A stretch of DNA of 64,000 nucleotides from an uncultured Porphyromonadaceae bacterium (lineage in GTDB: Bacteria > Bacteroidota > Bacteroidia > Bacteroidales > Muribaculaceae), in the NCBI GenBank assembly GCA_947649495.1, contig CANSRU010000013.1, positions 1 to 64,000 on the forward strand, in the 5' to 3' direction. The position numbers and the translations under genes are program-made. The notes below the pieces were generated by a model that saw nothing but the letters and a program-made list of their open reading frames with translations, did not search any database and was not told the origin of the DNA. This document shows, piece by piece, positions 34,339-42,850 of this stretch. Every line of letters starts with the position of its first letter. Within the stretch, counting starts at the first letter, position 1.

Positions 34339-34914
34339 ATGGAATTACCGCAATCTCCCTACAAGAGAGGAGCCGACCAAGGATTCTACTTCGGAATATA
34401 CCTCAGCGTCATGTTCATCGCCTCAGTGGCGGGCACCGGAATGCCTTTGCTCGGACTTGCAGGCATGCTTATGGCCCTGGGAGTACCATTCATCATATTC
34501 CGTTTTTTGCGGCGCACTTATATCGAAGAGCAATACACGTCCAATCTATCCGCACTATGGATGCAAGGCATAGTTATTTTTGCATGCGGAGCATTGATAC
34601 ACAGTGTGATTGCAATAATCTATCTAAAATGGATTGACCCGACTTTCATCATAAACCAGATAGACCGGGTGATTGAGCTCTACGACAATCTCGACACCCC
34701 GTCGGCCACAACAGTCGCCGACACATTGCGCCGCATAGTCAGCGCCGGAGCCGTACCATCGGCTACAGCAATTGTGGTCGAGATGGTGTGGCTTGCCATA
34801 TTCTCAGGCTCGATATTATCATTGCTTATGAGCATTCTGGTACGGGCCATGGGACGACGACGCCATAAAACGTCAAACGACACCACAATAAACGCACATC
34901 ATACCCATAAATAA
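34339..34914 (+). CDS. DUF4199 membrane protein
   Basis: Inner-membrane protein of 191 residues with four predicted helices (about 17-38, 40-58, 74-98 and 143-168). A conserved hydrophilic stretch (DPTFIINQIDRVIELYDNL) lies between helices 3 and 4, as in Bacteroidetes DUF4199 proteins. The function is unknown. It is immediately followed (14 bp) by a polyprenyl-phosphate-sugar-synthase-type glycosyltransferase; this pairing is common in Bacteroidetes and suggests a role with lipid-linked sugars (inference). Confidence 0.8.
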   Translation: MELPQSPYKRGADQGFYFGIYLSVMFIASVAGTGMPLLGLAGMLMALGVPFIIFRFLRRTYIEEQYTSNLSALWMQGIVIFACGALIHSVIAIIYLKWIDPTFIINQIDRVIELYDNLDTPSATTVADTLRRIVSAGAVPSATAIVVEMVWLAIFSGSILSLLMSILVRAMGRRRHKTSNDTTINAHHTHK

Positions 34915-34928
34915 TAACCTACCGCTAC

Positions 34929-35912
34929 ATGGACATTTCGATAGTAGTTCCCCTATACAACGAAGCCGAGTCTCTTCCCGAACTCGAGCAATGGATTCGT
35001 CGGGTGATGACAGAAAACAACTTCTCTTACGAGATATTGTTCATCAACGATGGAAGCACAGACAATTCATGGGAAGTAATCAGACAGCTCAGCGAGGCAA
35101 ATCCGGCCGTAAAAGGTGTTTGCTTCCGCCGCAACTACGGCAAATCACCCGCTCTCAACACCGGTTTCCGCCGTGCCAAAGGTGATGTGGTGATAACAAT
35201 GGACGCCGACCTGCAGGACAGCCCCGATGAAATCCCCGAACTCTACCGCATGATAACGCACGACGGCTACGACCTCGTGAGCGGATGGAAGCAAAAACGT
35301 TACGACCCGCTGTCGAAGACCATTCCCACCAAACTATTCAACGCCACCGCACGCAAAGTGAGCGGAATACACAACCTTCACGACTTCAACTGCGGACTTA
35401 AAGCCTACCGGCAGAAGGTCGTAAAGCATATCGAAGTGTACGGCGACATGCACCGCTATATACCCTACCTCGCAAAAAACGCCGGATTCACCAAGATAGG
35501 AGAGAAAGTGGTTCACCATCAGGCACGCAAATATGGCAAGACCAAATTCGGCCTCGACCGTTTCGTCAACGGCTATCTTGACCTCGCCACACTATGGTTC
35601 ACCAACAAATTCGGGGTCAAACCCATGCACTTCTTCGGATTGCTCGGAAGCCTGATGTTCATTATCGGGTTCATAGCTACGGCCGTGGTAGGTGGCATGA
35701 AACTCTATCACATGTACACCGGAGGAGTCTATGCACGTGTCACCGAATCGCCCTACTTCTATCTTTCGCTCGTAACAATGGTGATAGGCACACAGCTGTT
35801 CCTCACCGGATTTCTCGGCGAACTCATTGTGCGCAACTCATCTACACGCAACGACTATGAAATTGAGGAAGAACTGCGCACCGACAGTCAAACCAACACA
35901 CCGCAACACTGA
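34929..35912 (+). CDS. GT2 glycosyltransferase, polyprenyl-phosphate sugar synthase type
   Basis: DPM1/GtrB-like enzyme that would transfer a sugar from a nucleotide donor to a polyprenyl phosphate at the cytoplasmic face. The GT-A domain has VVPLYNEAESLPEL at the start, FINDGSTDNSW and the metal-binding MDADLQD (91-97). Two C-terminal membrane helices follow (about 228-255 and 272-300). The length is 327 residues. It is in an operon with DUF4199 (14 bp before) and a lipoprotein (3 bp after). The sugar is not identifiable. Confidence 0.88.
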   Translation: MDISIVVPLYNEAESLPELEQWIRRVMTENNFSYEILFINDGSTDNSWEVIRQLSEANPAVKGVCFRRNYGKSPALNTGFRRAKGDVVITMDADLQDSPDEIPELYRMITHDGYDLVSGWKQKRYDPLSKTIPTKLFNATARKVSGIHNLHDFNCGLKAYRQKVVKHIEVYGDMHRYIPYLAKNAGFTKIGEKVVHHQARKYGKTKFGLDRFVNGYLDLATLWFTNKFGVKPMHFFGLLGSLMFIIGFIATAVVGGMKLYHMYTGGVYARVTESPYFYLSLVTMVIGTQLFLTGFLGELIVRNSSTRNDYEIEEELRTDSQTNTPQH

Positions 35913-35915
35913 CAG

Positions 35916-36428
35916 ATGGGCAAGATACTTAGCATAGCCACCATACTTATCATAATGTCGACAGCTTTGCTGCAAAGCTGTAACGCCACCGGATGCACCG
36001 ACAATCAGAACAGCCTGCCATTGGCCGGATTCTATTCCGCCGACACAGAAGCATCCATCACCATCGACTCACTCGAGATTGGCGGCGTAGGGGCCCCCGA
36101 CGATTCTCTCCTGTACAAATCAGGAACCGCACTCACCGAAATATATCTGCCGTTGCGGGCCACAGCGTCACAGACAGCCTATTACTTCCGATACACACAG
36201 GAAGCCATAGACTACGATGATCTCAACGACACTATTACATTCGACTACTCGTCGCAGCCCTATTTCGCGTCTGAAGAATGTGGAGCCATGTACCACTACC
36301 GCATAACATCGCTCCACTACACCCGACATATCATCGACTCCATCGGCATATCCCCCGACGACTCGCTTATCACAAACGAGAATTTGCAGCGCATCAAGAT
36401 ATTCTTCCGCACCGAAACGCCTGAATAA
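35916..36428 (+). CDS. DUF6452 lipoprotein
   Basis: A 170-residue exported protein with signal peptide and lipobox-like LLQSC, then TGCTDNQNSLPLAGFYS, characteristic of DUF6452. The remainder is beta-rich with a pair of conserved cysteines (SEECGAMYHYRI). It lies 3 bp after the GT2 gene and 36 bp before a DUF6048 protein. DUF6452 and DUF6048 genes are regularly adjacent in Bacteroidales, implying a joint envelope role that is still unknown. Confidence 0.75.
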   Translation: MGKILSIATILIIMSTALLQSCNATGCTDNQNSLPLAGFYSADTEASITIDSLEIGGVGAPDDSLLYKSGTALTEIYLPLRATASQTAYYFRYTQEAIDYDDLNDTITFDYSSQPYFASEECGAMYHYRITSLHYTRHIIDSIGISPDDSLITNENLQRIKIFFRTETPE

Positions 36429-36464
36429 CATCACGCCTCATATATCAAATCATCACGCCTCGTT

Positions 36465-37337
36465 ATGACCGAAATACGCAACATAGCCGCAATACTGATA
36501 CTGACAACAATGATTGCGCTCTCCGCCTCGGCACAGCGGCGCATCACTCCCGTACAGCCCCGCACAGGCACCGCCGGAGCGCCCGCACCCGAAACGGAGA
36601 AGGAGAAACCGGCTCTTGAGGAACGTCGCGATGCTGCCGGCAACATTGTGCTCATCGACACCGTGACCGGACTCGAATGGGTCGACACCACTGCCGTGGT
36701 AAAACAGACCAAAATGATATATCCGCTGGCACATTCTGTAAGCGTAGGCGTCAATATATGGGATCCGGTGATGCGCATGTTCGGACAGAAATATGGCGGA
36801 TTCGATGTATGGGCCGAATTTAACATGCACAACCGCTACATTCCGGTGGTGGAATTCGGTATGAGCAGTTGCAACGACACTCCCGAAGAGATGAATTTCA
36901 CATTCAAGAGTCCGCTTGCGCCCTATGCACGCATAGGCATGAACTACAACATTTTCTACAACAGCAACCCCAACTACCAGTTCACCGTCGGTGTACGCTA
37001 CGGATTCACCCGCTATACCTATCAGGTTACAGGCGTGACGGTCAACGACCCCTATTGGGGCGAGACAACATCATTCGACCTCCCCAAGACCAGCACCACT
37101 GCCGGATTTTTCGAACTCACCGCCGGAGTGAAAGTAATGATATTCAAACCGATATCCCTCGGATGGAATGTAAAATACCACTCAATACTCCACGAGGGAG
37201 CGGCTCCCTACGGAAAACCGATGTACATTCCGGGTTACGGAAAGCGAGGCAACAACTTCTCGGCTTCATTCTCAATAATCTACACACTCCCCCTGAACAA
37301 GAAACGTGCCGAAGAGGTTAATAAGACAAACGATTAG
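36465..37337 (+). CDS. DUF6048 outer-membrane beta-barrel protein
   Basis: A 290-residue protein with a signal peptide (cleavage near ASAQ), a proline/glutamate-rich linker (about 30-55) and a barrel of alternating strands (HSVSVGVNIWDPVMRMFG, YQFTVGVRYGFTRYTY, GFFELTAGVKVMIF, FSASFSIIYTLPL). It belongs with DUF6048 by pattern and by its DUF6452 neighbour. It is presumably an outer-membrane barrel; ligand and role are unknown. Confidence 0.75.
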   Translation: MTEIRNIAAILILTTMIALSASAQRRITPVQPRTGTAGAPAPETEKEKPALEERRDAAGNIVLIDTVTGLEWVDTTAVVKQTKMIYPLAHSVSVGVNIWDPVMRMFGQKYGGFDVWAEFNMHNRYIPVVEFGMSSCNDTPEEMNFTFKSPLAPYARIGMNYNIFYNSNPNYQFTVGVRYGFTRYTYQVTGVTVNDPYWGETTSFDLPKTSTTAGFFELTAGVKVMIFKPISLGWNVKYHSILHEGAAPYGKPMYIPGYGKRGNNFSASFSIIYTLPLNKKRAEEVNKTND

Positions 37338-37352
37338 CATTACAACGGCAAC

Positions 37353-38090
37353 ATGAAACGCATCATTATAATAGGAGCATCGTCGGGACTGGGGGCACGC
37401 ATAGCCACCGATTTTGCCCGACGCGGATTCCGTGTAGGCATCGCTGCACGCCGCGCCCCACGGCTCGAGGAAATACGTAATCTATATCCCGACAATATCG
37501 TAACGGAGACCATCGACGTGACAGCGACCGATGCCACCGCTCGGTTCCGCACATTAATAGAGAACACCGGGGGCATGGACATTCTATTATATGCCTCAGG
37601 CATAGGTTTTCAGGACACCGAACTTAACGAAGGAAAACTAATCAACACGCTTGAGACCAACGTAATCGGCTTCGCCCGCATAATTGCCGAGGCCTACAAG
37701 TACTTCCGCGCCACGGCCAATGTGACTAAAGGGCAGATTGCAGCCATAACATCCGTAGCAGCGACAAAAGGACTTGGAGTGGCTGCGGCCTATAGCTCGT
37801 CGAAACGCTTCCAGCAGATGTTCCTGAACTCGCTCGAGCAGCTTGCCTACCGCCAGCGGGTCAATGTAAGCTTCACCGACATACGCCCCGGCTTTATACG
37901 CACTGATTTGCTTGATGCCTCGAAGAGCTACCCCATGCTCATGTCGGTGGACCACGCAGCCCCTCTTATTGAGAATGCCATACTACGGCGCCGGCGCGTA
38001 GCCGTAATCGACTCCCGATGGGCGTTGGTCACAGCCCTGTGGCGCATGATTCCGCAACGTCTGTGGCGACACATCAACCTTGACTTATAA
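37353..38090 (+). CDS. Short-chain dehydrogenase/reductase
   Basis: Classical SDR of 245 residues, NAD(P)-dependent. The cofactor motif is GASSGLGARIA (8-18); the catalytic triad reads S134, Y147 and K151 (YSSSK). ARRAPR after the second strand favours NADPH. The C-terminus is helical and basic, typical of SDRs acting on lipids or sugars at membranes. The operon position with a GT2 and rpiB does not identify the substrate. Confidence 0.85.
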   Translation: MKRIIIIGASSGLGARIATDFARRGFRVGIAARRAPRLEEIRNLYPDNIVTETIDVTATDATARFRTLIENTGGMDILLYASGIGFQDTELNEGKLINTLETNVIGFARIIAEAYKYFRATANVTKGQIAAITSVAATKGLGVAAAYSSSKRFQQMFLNSLEQLAYRQRVNVSFTDIRPGFIRTDLLDASKSYPMLMSVDHAAPLIENAILRRRRVAVIDSRWALVTALWRMIPQRLWRHINLDL

Positions 38091-38107
38091 ACCAATCCTA
38101 TATAGCA

Positions 38108-38560
38108 ATGACCATATTAACCCCCGACAAAAAAGTGGCGCTGTGCAGCGACCACGCCGGATACGAACTCAAACAGACCATCGCGCAATACCTTCAGTCG
38201 GAAGGAATAGCCGTTGACGACTTCGGAACCAACAGCAGCGAAAGTTGCGATTATCCCGATTTCGCCCATCCCTGCGCCGAAGCCGTGGAGAGCGGACGCG
38301 ACTATCCGGGAATAGCCATGTGCGGCACAGGCAACGGCATCGCAATGACCCTAAACAAACATCAGGGCATACGCGCCGCACTATGCTGGGACACAGACCT
38401 GGCACGACTCGCCCGCGAGCACAACGACGCCAACGTACTTGTACTTCCGGCACGATTCATACCGGCCGAAAAGGCACTTGAAATTGTAAAGGTATTCCTG
38501 TCGACACCCTTTGAAGGTGGACGCCACCAGCGTCGCGTAGAGAAAATCGCCCTGAAATAA
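38108..38560 (+). CDS. rpiB: Ribose-5-phosphate isomerase B
   Basis: Interconverts ribose 5-phosphate and ribulose 5-phosphate in the pentose phosphate pathway. The 150-residue protein has CSDHAGYELK with D15/H16, the catalytic C72 in AMCGTGNGIAM and RAALCWD. ARFIPAEKALEIVKVFL and the basic C-terminus HQRRVEKI complete the family. Last gene of the operon; it meets the LytTR regulator tail to tail with a 6-bp gap, with no separate terminator visible. Confidence 0.93.
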   Translation: MTILTPDKKVALCSDHAGYELKQTIAQYLQSEGIAVDDFGTNSSESCDYPDFAHPCAEAVESGRDYPGIAMCGTGNGIAMTLNKHQGIRAALCWDTDLARLAREHNDANVLVLPARFIPAEKALEIVKVFLSTPFEGGRHQRRVEKIALK

Positions 38561-38566
38561 AGCTAA

Positions 38567-39313
38567 TCAGACTTCACCCTCCGGCATATCGCCGCGTGGA
38601 GCGCCGAGGATCCGCGCCGACACATAGTCGGCGAAGGATTGCTTGTATGTCTCGCTGACCGGAATATACGTGTTGCCGAACACTATCCGGTTACGCTCTA
38701 TCGTGTTGATTTTCGACAGGTTCACAATAAACGAACGGTGAACCCTCATAAATCGCGATGCCGGCAACGCCGCCTCTACCAGACGTATGCTCATAAGCGT
38801 CATCACACTGCGGCCATCGACCAGACAGAATTTCAGATAGTCCTTCATCCCCTCCACATAAAGGATATCGTCGAGGGCTATCTGCACCAGTTTATACTCT
38901 GATTTCACTATCACACAGTCGTCGCCGCCATGAATCTGACCGCGGCTACGGCCATAGACCACTCTCATTGCCTTTCTCGCCGAACGCAGAAACTCCTCGT
39001 AATCCACAGGCTTGAGCAGATAATCCACAGCATTTACCCTGAACCCGTCTACGGCATACTTCTCGTAGGCAGTTGTGAATATCACCGCACATTCCGGTGG
39101 CACCACCCGCGCAAATTCCAGACCATTGAGCTGAGGCATGTGAATGTCCAGAAACAGCAGGTCAATTTCGCCCGACAGAACGGTGCGCACAGCATCCTGC
39201 GCCGATGAGAACGAACCCGCAAGTTCTAAAAACGGTGTACGTTCAATGTAACTTTCAATAAGTTGCGCGGCCAAAGGCTCGTCGTCAATCACACAGCAAC
39301 GGAGTATAGGCAT
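38567..39313 (-). CDS. LytTR-family response regulator
   Basis: Two-component regulator of 248 residues. The receiver domain has D10/D11, the phospho-acceptor D56 (LLFLDIHMP) and the conserved Lys in LKPVDYEEF. The LytTR DNA-binding domain (about 135-235) includes ILYVEGMKDYLKF, the LPASRFMRVHRSFIVNL segment and the VFGNTYIPVSETYK strand. It lies 6 bp after its cognate kinase. Such pairs in Bacteroidetes often control envelope or transport genes; no target is identifiable here. Confidence 0.92.
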   Translation of the reverse strand: MPILRCCVIDDEPLAAQLIESYIERTPFLELAGSFSSAQDAVRTVLSGEIDLLFLDIHMPQLNGLEFARVVPPECAVIFTTAYEKYAVDGFRVNAVDYLLKPVDYEEFLRSARKAMRVVYGRSRGQIHGGDDCVIVKSEYKLVQIALDDILYVEGMKDYLKFCLVDGRSVMTLMSIRLVEAALPASRFMRVHRSFIVNLSKINTIERNRIVFGNTYIPVSETYKQSFADYVSARILGAPRGDMPEGEV

Positions 39314-39319
39314 ATCTTT

Positions 39320-40558
39320 TCAATTATTTTTTTCAGTAAACTCATTATCATTTTTAGTCTCGGCACCGGCGCTCGGAGGCGCAGATATATCAAATTCAAG
39401 CGTCACCACGTAGCGCTCAGCTCCTTTTTCCACAGTTATGGCATGGCGTCCGGGATACAACAGATCAAACCGGCGGCGCATATTCTTCAGGCCTATCCCA
39501 CTGCGTTCTGCCTCCTGCCCGGTCAACGGCGGATTGTAATAATTTCCCACCCGGCACCGCAGCACGCCATCCTTCACGGTTATATCTATATCTATTCCAT
39601 GACCCGCCACTCCGGTGAGTCCATGCTTGAATGCATTCTCTATCACATTTATGAGCAGAAGCGGAGCCACCGGACACAAGCTCCACTCTCCCGCATCCAC
39701 ATCCATCCTCACAGGCACCGACGCGGGCAGACGCAGACGCATCAGATTCACATAATCCTTGACAAACGTTATCTCATCGGCCAGTGTGACCGAAGGCGCG
39801 TTATTGTACAGCACGTAACGAAGCATACCGCTCAGCCGGTGTATTGATTCCCGAGCCTTCAACGGACTGATATCCACCAGAGCATATACCGCGTTGAGCG
39901 TATTGAACAAAAAATGTGGATTAAGCTGAGCCTTGAGCTGACGCAGCTCCATCACATTACGCTGCGCATCTATCTCCCTCCGGGCAATCTCCATATTGTT
40001 CCATCGCCCCATGAGCCGCAAAGCCACACCAAGCATTATTGTCAATATCACTATAGCCATGTCGCTCGCAATCATTGCCGGCGGTGGCGACATGACATCC
40101 TTGCGCGGACCATGCCTGTGCGGCACTCCTATGTGAAGCGCCGGACCACGCCCCCGTTCTCGATTAAAAGATGGCGGTCCGTCTACATGCTCATGTTCAG
40201 GCACACCACGGCTTCCGGGGCCGAACGAATGCCAACCCGCCACAAGCAATGCCGTGGCCACTGCAACAAGCGCCACACTATAACCGAAGAACCTCAATAT
40301 ACCGTGGCGATGCCCAAGAGCCTTGTCGACAATAAAGAAATAGCTTATGTAGAACACCCCGACATATACCGCCGACTTCACATAGACCTCCATCGGGACC
40401 TCCCCGTTGGCGGGGTCAAGCAACCGCACAAGCACCTCGGGAAGCACAAACAGGATAAGCAGACATATCAGATGCACAAAAAAACGCATCACACCATGGC
40501 TCACACACAGGCTCAACACCCGTCCAAACCATAGCCTTAATTCATTCAGTCCACGCAT
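39320..40558 (-). CDS. LytS-type sensor histidine kinase with His-rich periplasmic loop
   Basis: His_kinase (PF06580) family sensor, 412 residues. Four predicted membrane helices (about 24-44, 62-80, 89-109, 165-183) precede a short coiled coil and the phospho-acceptor H215 in QLNPHFLFN, then a HATPase_c domain (NVIENAFKHG, GIGLKNMRRRF). The loop between helices 3 and 4 (about 110-164), predicted periplasmic, carries His residues at 110, 122, 124, 142, 147 and 149 with acidic residues, which could bind a metal (inference). A C-terminal tail after about residue 390 is low-complexity. A strong promoter lies at 40594-40624. Confidence 0.88.
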   Translation of the reverse strand: MRGLNELRLWFGRVLSLCVSHGVMRFFVHLICLLILFVLPEVLVRLLDPANGEVPMEVYVKSAVYVGVFYISYFFIVDKALGHRHGILRFFGYSVALVAVATALLVAGWHSFGPGSRGVPEHEHVDGPPSFNRERGRGPALHIGVPHRHGPRKDVMSPPPAMIASDMAIVILTIMLGVALRLMGRWNNMEIARREIDAQRNVMELRQLKAQLNPHFLFNTLNAVYALVDISPLKARESIHRLSGMLRYVLYNNAPSVTLADEITFVKDYVNLMRLRLPASVPVRMDVDAGEWSLCPVAPLLLINVIENAFKHGLTGVAGHGIDIDITVKDGVLRCRVGNYYNPPLTGQEAERSGIGLKNMRRRFDLLYPGRHAITVEKGAERYVVTLEFDISAPPSAGAETKNDNEFTEKNN

Positions 40559-40593
40559 CTGTAAAGCATTAATCGTTATGCAATTTTATTTAT

Positions 40594-40624
40594 CAAATAT
40601 ACGAACCCACATTTGTTTTTCCAA
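40594..40624 (-). promoter_or_regulatory. Promoter of the LytS-LytTR operon
   Basis: On the minus strand TTG (40624-40622), 20 bp, TATATTTG (40601-40594), a full-strength match, 35 bp before the kinase ATG. Confidence 0.78.
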
Positions 40625-40776
40625 GAAAAATGGACATACAGCCACAAATCCAAGCCATGTGAGCCTTATTTAAACCATAAAAACAAGACGCACCGTGCGC
40701 TTTGTTAAAAATACATAAACCGATGGCGACATCTATGGAATCACCGCATAAAAGCACTGCCTCGCCTAACTTTTTA

Positions 40777-40809
40777 TTTGGAATAAACAAAAATAAAACA
40801 TTATCTTTG
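40777..40809 (+). promoter_or_regulatory. Promoter of the structured RNA candidate
   Basis: TTTG (40777-40780), 21 bp, TATCTTTG (40802-40809). Transcription should begin at about 40815; no ORF starts for 300 bp. Confidence 0.8.
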
Positions 40810-40814
40810 CACAA

Positions 40815-41072
40815 GATTACACCGGTTGCAATCCTTGGGCTGATATAATTTTACGCAAAAACTTCCCCTTTTAGACTAAGGCTAAGGCAACATCAAGAAG
40901 CAACTGTCGCGACGACACGCACCTATTGAAATGGTGTAACGATGTAAGTATGATATATAATCTCTACACTTAGAAATTGCTGTAAGACAACTTTCTATTT
41001 ATAGAAATTAAAAACATGCCTTTTGGCTTTAGTCCGATGCCCTCTGATAGAAGAGAGCCGCGGGCTTTTTTT
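40815..41072 (+). ncRNA. Candidate structured non-coding RNA (about 258 nt)
   Basis: A transcript from the consensus promoter at 40777-40809 would run to a GC-rich hairpin plus T-run ending at 41072, with no sensible ORF. A long-range helix closes an inner domain: GACTAAGGC (40874-40882) pairs with GCTTTAGTC (41026-41034), and AAGGCA (40884-40889) with TGCCTT (41017-41022), 15 pairs with one wobble and a small internal loop. Inside, TAGAAA/TTTCTA and TTCTA/TAGAA hairpins are possible. The 5' part (40824-40860) contains a motif series repeated at 34037-34076. I see no signature of RNase P RNA, tmRNA, SRP RNA or a known riboswitch. It could be a trans-acting RNA or a leader controlling the BASS-type transporter gene at 41120. 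Confidence 0.55.
41039..41072 (+). terminator. Terminator of the RNA candidate
   Basis: GCCC (41039-41042) pairs with GGGC (41062-41065), with an inner CTCT/AGAG pairing, followed directly by a run of seven T's. The asymmetric inner loop makes it a less regular hairpin. Confidence 0.6.
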
Positions 41073-41084
41073 ATATATTTTTTG

Positions 41085-41092
41085 TAATTTTG
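41085..41092 (+). promoter_or_regulatory. Minus-7 element of the BASS transporter gene
   Basis: TAATTTTG, 27 bp before the ATG at 41120 and directly behind the RNA terminator. No minus-33 box at the right distance. Confidence 0.5.
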
Positions 41093-41119
41093 CAGCACCA
41101 ATACCAAAATTCAAGCTCA

Positions 41120-42040
41120 ATGAAAGCCTCATATCTGCGCCAGCGGCTCAAACCGTGGATACTGCCCATGGCCATGGCGTGCGGCCTTGTGGCACACAAC
41201 CACATAGGCCATCTGTCATTCCTGACACCGTGGCTCATATTCCTGATGCTGTTCATAACATTCTGCCGCATCAACCCCCGCGAATTCCACATCACCCCAC
41301 TGTCGGGATGGCTCATAGTCACACAGATCGCCGGTGCCATATTGGCTTACGGCATCATCAGGCCGTTCAGCGAGGATGTGGCTCAAGGCGTATTCATCTG
41401 CATCTTCTGCCCCACAGCCACCGCAGCCCCGGTCATCACCGGCATGCTGGGAGGCAGCGTGCCGCGTCTTGTAACCTACTCATTGATAAGCAACGTCACC
41501 GTGGCACTGCTTGCCCCTGTGCTTTTCGCATGGATGGGTAGCGCCGACATCGACCTCGCCGCCACCACCCTGTCGATAGCCGTCCATGTAGGACCGCTCA
41601 TCATCACGCCATTACTGCTCGCCCTCATCATGCGCAGGCTCACCCCCACCCTGCATCGCCAGATAGGCCAGCGACAGGATATCACATTCTATGTATGGGC
41701 ACTTTCCCTCTTCATAGTCGTAGGTAAATCCGTAAGCTTCATAATGGACGAACCCGCATCGAAGATACCCGAGATTATCGTGATAGCCATCGGTGCAGGA
41801 GCCGCATGCATTCTCCAGTTTATAATCGGGCGACGCGTCGGAGCGCGATACGGCGACCGCGTGGCAGGCGCCCAGGGCCTCGGGCAGAAAAACACTGTGC
41901 TCGCGATATGGATGGCACTCACATACCTCAACCCCATCTCATCGGTAGGCCCCGCAGCCTATGTCGCATGGCAAAACACTATCAACTCCATGCAGATTTA
42001 TCTCAAGCAGCGCAAAGAATCCGCCACACGAAAACAATAA
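41120..42040 (+). CDS. BASS-family (bile acid:sodium symporter-like) transporter
   Basis: Integral membrane protein of 306 residues with nine to ten helices. It contains CPTATAAPVITGMLGG and GLGQKNTVLAIWMALTYLNP, which resemble the crossing-helix sodium sites of the BASS/SBF fold. Members transport bile acids, keto acids, pantoate and other organic anions; for a gut organism a bile-related role is tempting but unproven. I set the start at the ATG 41120, since the extension to 41090 begins with a TTG inside the minus-7 box. A Crp/Fnr regulator follows after 50 bp. Confidence 0.78.
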   Translation: MKASYLRQRLKPWILPMAMACGLVAHNHIGHLSFLTPWLIFLMLFITFCRINPREFHITPLSGWLIVTQIAGAILAYGIIRPFSEDVAQGVFICIFCPTATAAPVITGMLGGSVPRLVTYSLISNVTVALLAPVLFAWMGSADIDLAATTLSIAVHVGPLIITPLLLALIMRRLTPTLHRQIGQRQDITFYVWALSLFIVVGKSVSFIMDEPASKIPEIIVIAIGAGAACILQFIIGRRVGARYGDRVAGAQGLGQKNTVLAIWMALTYLNPISSVGPAAYVAWQNTINSMQIYLKQRKESATRKQ

Positions 42041-42090
42041 CACCGCACGCGCGTTAACATTATACACATTAATTAAATTAAACCCGGACC

Positions 42091-42780
42091 ATGGACAGCA
42101 TGTATGAAATATTGATGGAACTGCCGCTATTCAAGGGCGTGAGCTACGCCCGCATGTCGGAGGTAGTAGGCAACACCCGATTCCATTTTCTCAAATACCT
42201 GCCGGGTGAACAGATAGTGGAAGCCGGAGAGCAATGCACCCACATCAAATTCATAATATCGGGTAGCGCGAGGGTATCGATAGTCAACTCCGACGGCCGA
42301 TTCAAGGTATCGCAGACCCTGTCCAAGCCCGATGTCATAGCCCCCGACTTCCTGTTCGGGCGCGCCACAAAATACCCCTGCTCGGCCGTAGCCATAGAGC
42401 CCACCGGCATATTGCAGATCTCCAAGCAGGAATATGTCAAGATACTTCACACCGACTCCGTGTTCCTCTTCAACTTCCTCAACACACTCTCCATGAATGC
42501 ACAGAAAGCCATAGACGGAGTTCTCGCGCTGACCACCGGCTCCCTCGAGGAGCGGATAGCCTTCTGGATAGTGGCGTTGACCCAGCGTGGAGGCACCGAC
42601 ATAACACTTTCATGCCGACAGCGCGACCTTTATGCCCTGTTCGGGGTTCAGCGCTCCTCATTCATAGCCACCCTCGACCACATGAAGTCACGCAATCTGA
42701 TAGACTACGACCAGCAGGAGATTCGCATCCCGTCACGTTCGGCACTTCTCGCTCTCCTGACCTCCACGGCCGAGGATTGA
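42091..42780 (+). CDS. Crp/Fnr-family transcription regulator
   Basis: A 229-residue regulator. The N-terminal cyclic-nucleotide-binding-type beta roll (about 10-125: YLPGEQIVEAGEQCTHIKFIISG in two pieces, IAPDFLFG) is followed by a long dimer helix and a winged HTH (about 165-225, LSCRQRDLYALFGVQRSSF with the recognition helix in SSFIATLDHM). No N-terminal cysteine cluster is present, so it is not an FNR-type iron-sulfur sensor, and the Arg-Ser pair that binds cAMP in CRP is not evident; ligand unknown. It is 50 bp behind the transporter gene, probably the same transcript, with a strong terminator after it. Confidence 0.85.
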   Translation: MDSMYEILMELPLFKGVSYARMSEVVGNTRFHFLKYLPGEQIVEAGEQCTHIKFIISGSARVSIVNSDGRFKVSQTLSKPDVIAPDFLFGRATKYPCSAVAIEPTGILQISKQEYVKILHTDSVFLFNFLNTLSMNAQKAIDGVLALTTGSLEERIAFWIVALTQRGGTDITLSCRQRDLYALFGVQRSSFIATLDHMKSRNLIDYDQQEIRIPSRSALLALLTSTAED

Positions 42781-42810
42781 CCATAACCCAAACAACATAT
42801 AATATATGTA

Positions 42811-42850
42811 CAAAAAACAGGCGGGCCTCATCGGTCCACCTGTTTTTTTG
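42811..42850 (+). terminator. Terminator after the Crp/Fnr gene
   Basis: A stem from 42816-42827 with 42833-42844 (one mismatch, one wobble), loop TCATC, and a run of T's to 42849. Confidence 0.85.

Noticed and set aside
40815-41072. RNase P RNA, tmRNA, SRP RNA or a TPP/cobalamin/FMN riboswitch
   Set aside because: None of the conserved cores (for example the GAGGAAAGTCC block of RNase P, a tRNA-like end with tag ORF, or TPP CTGAGA) is present.
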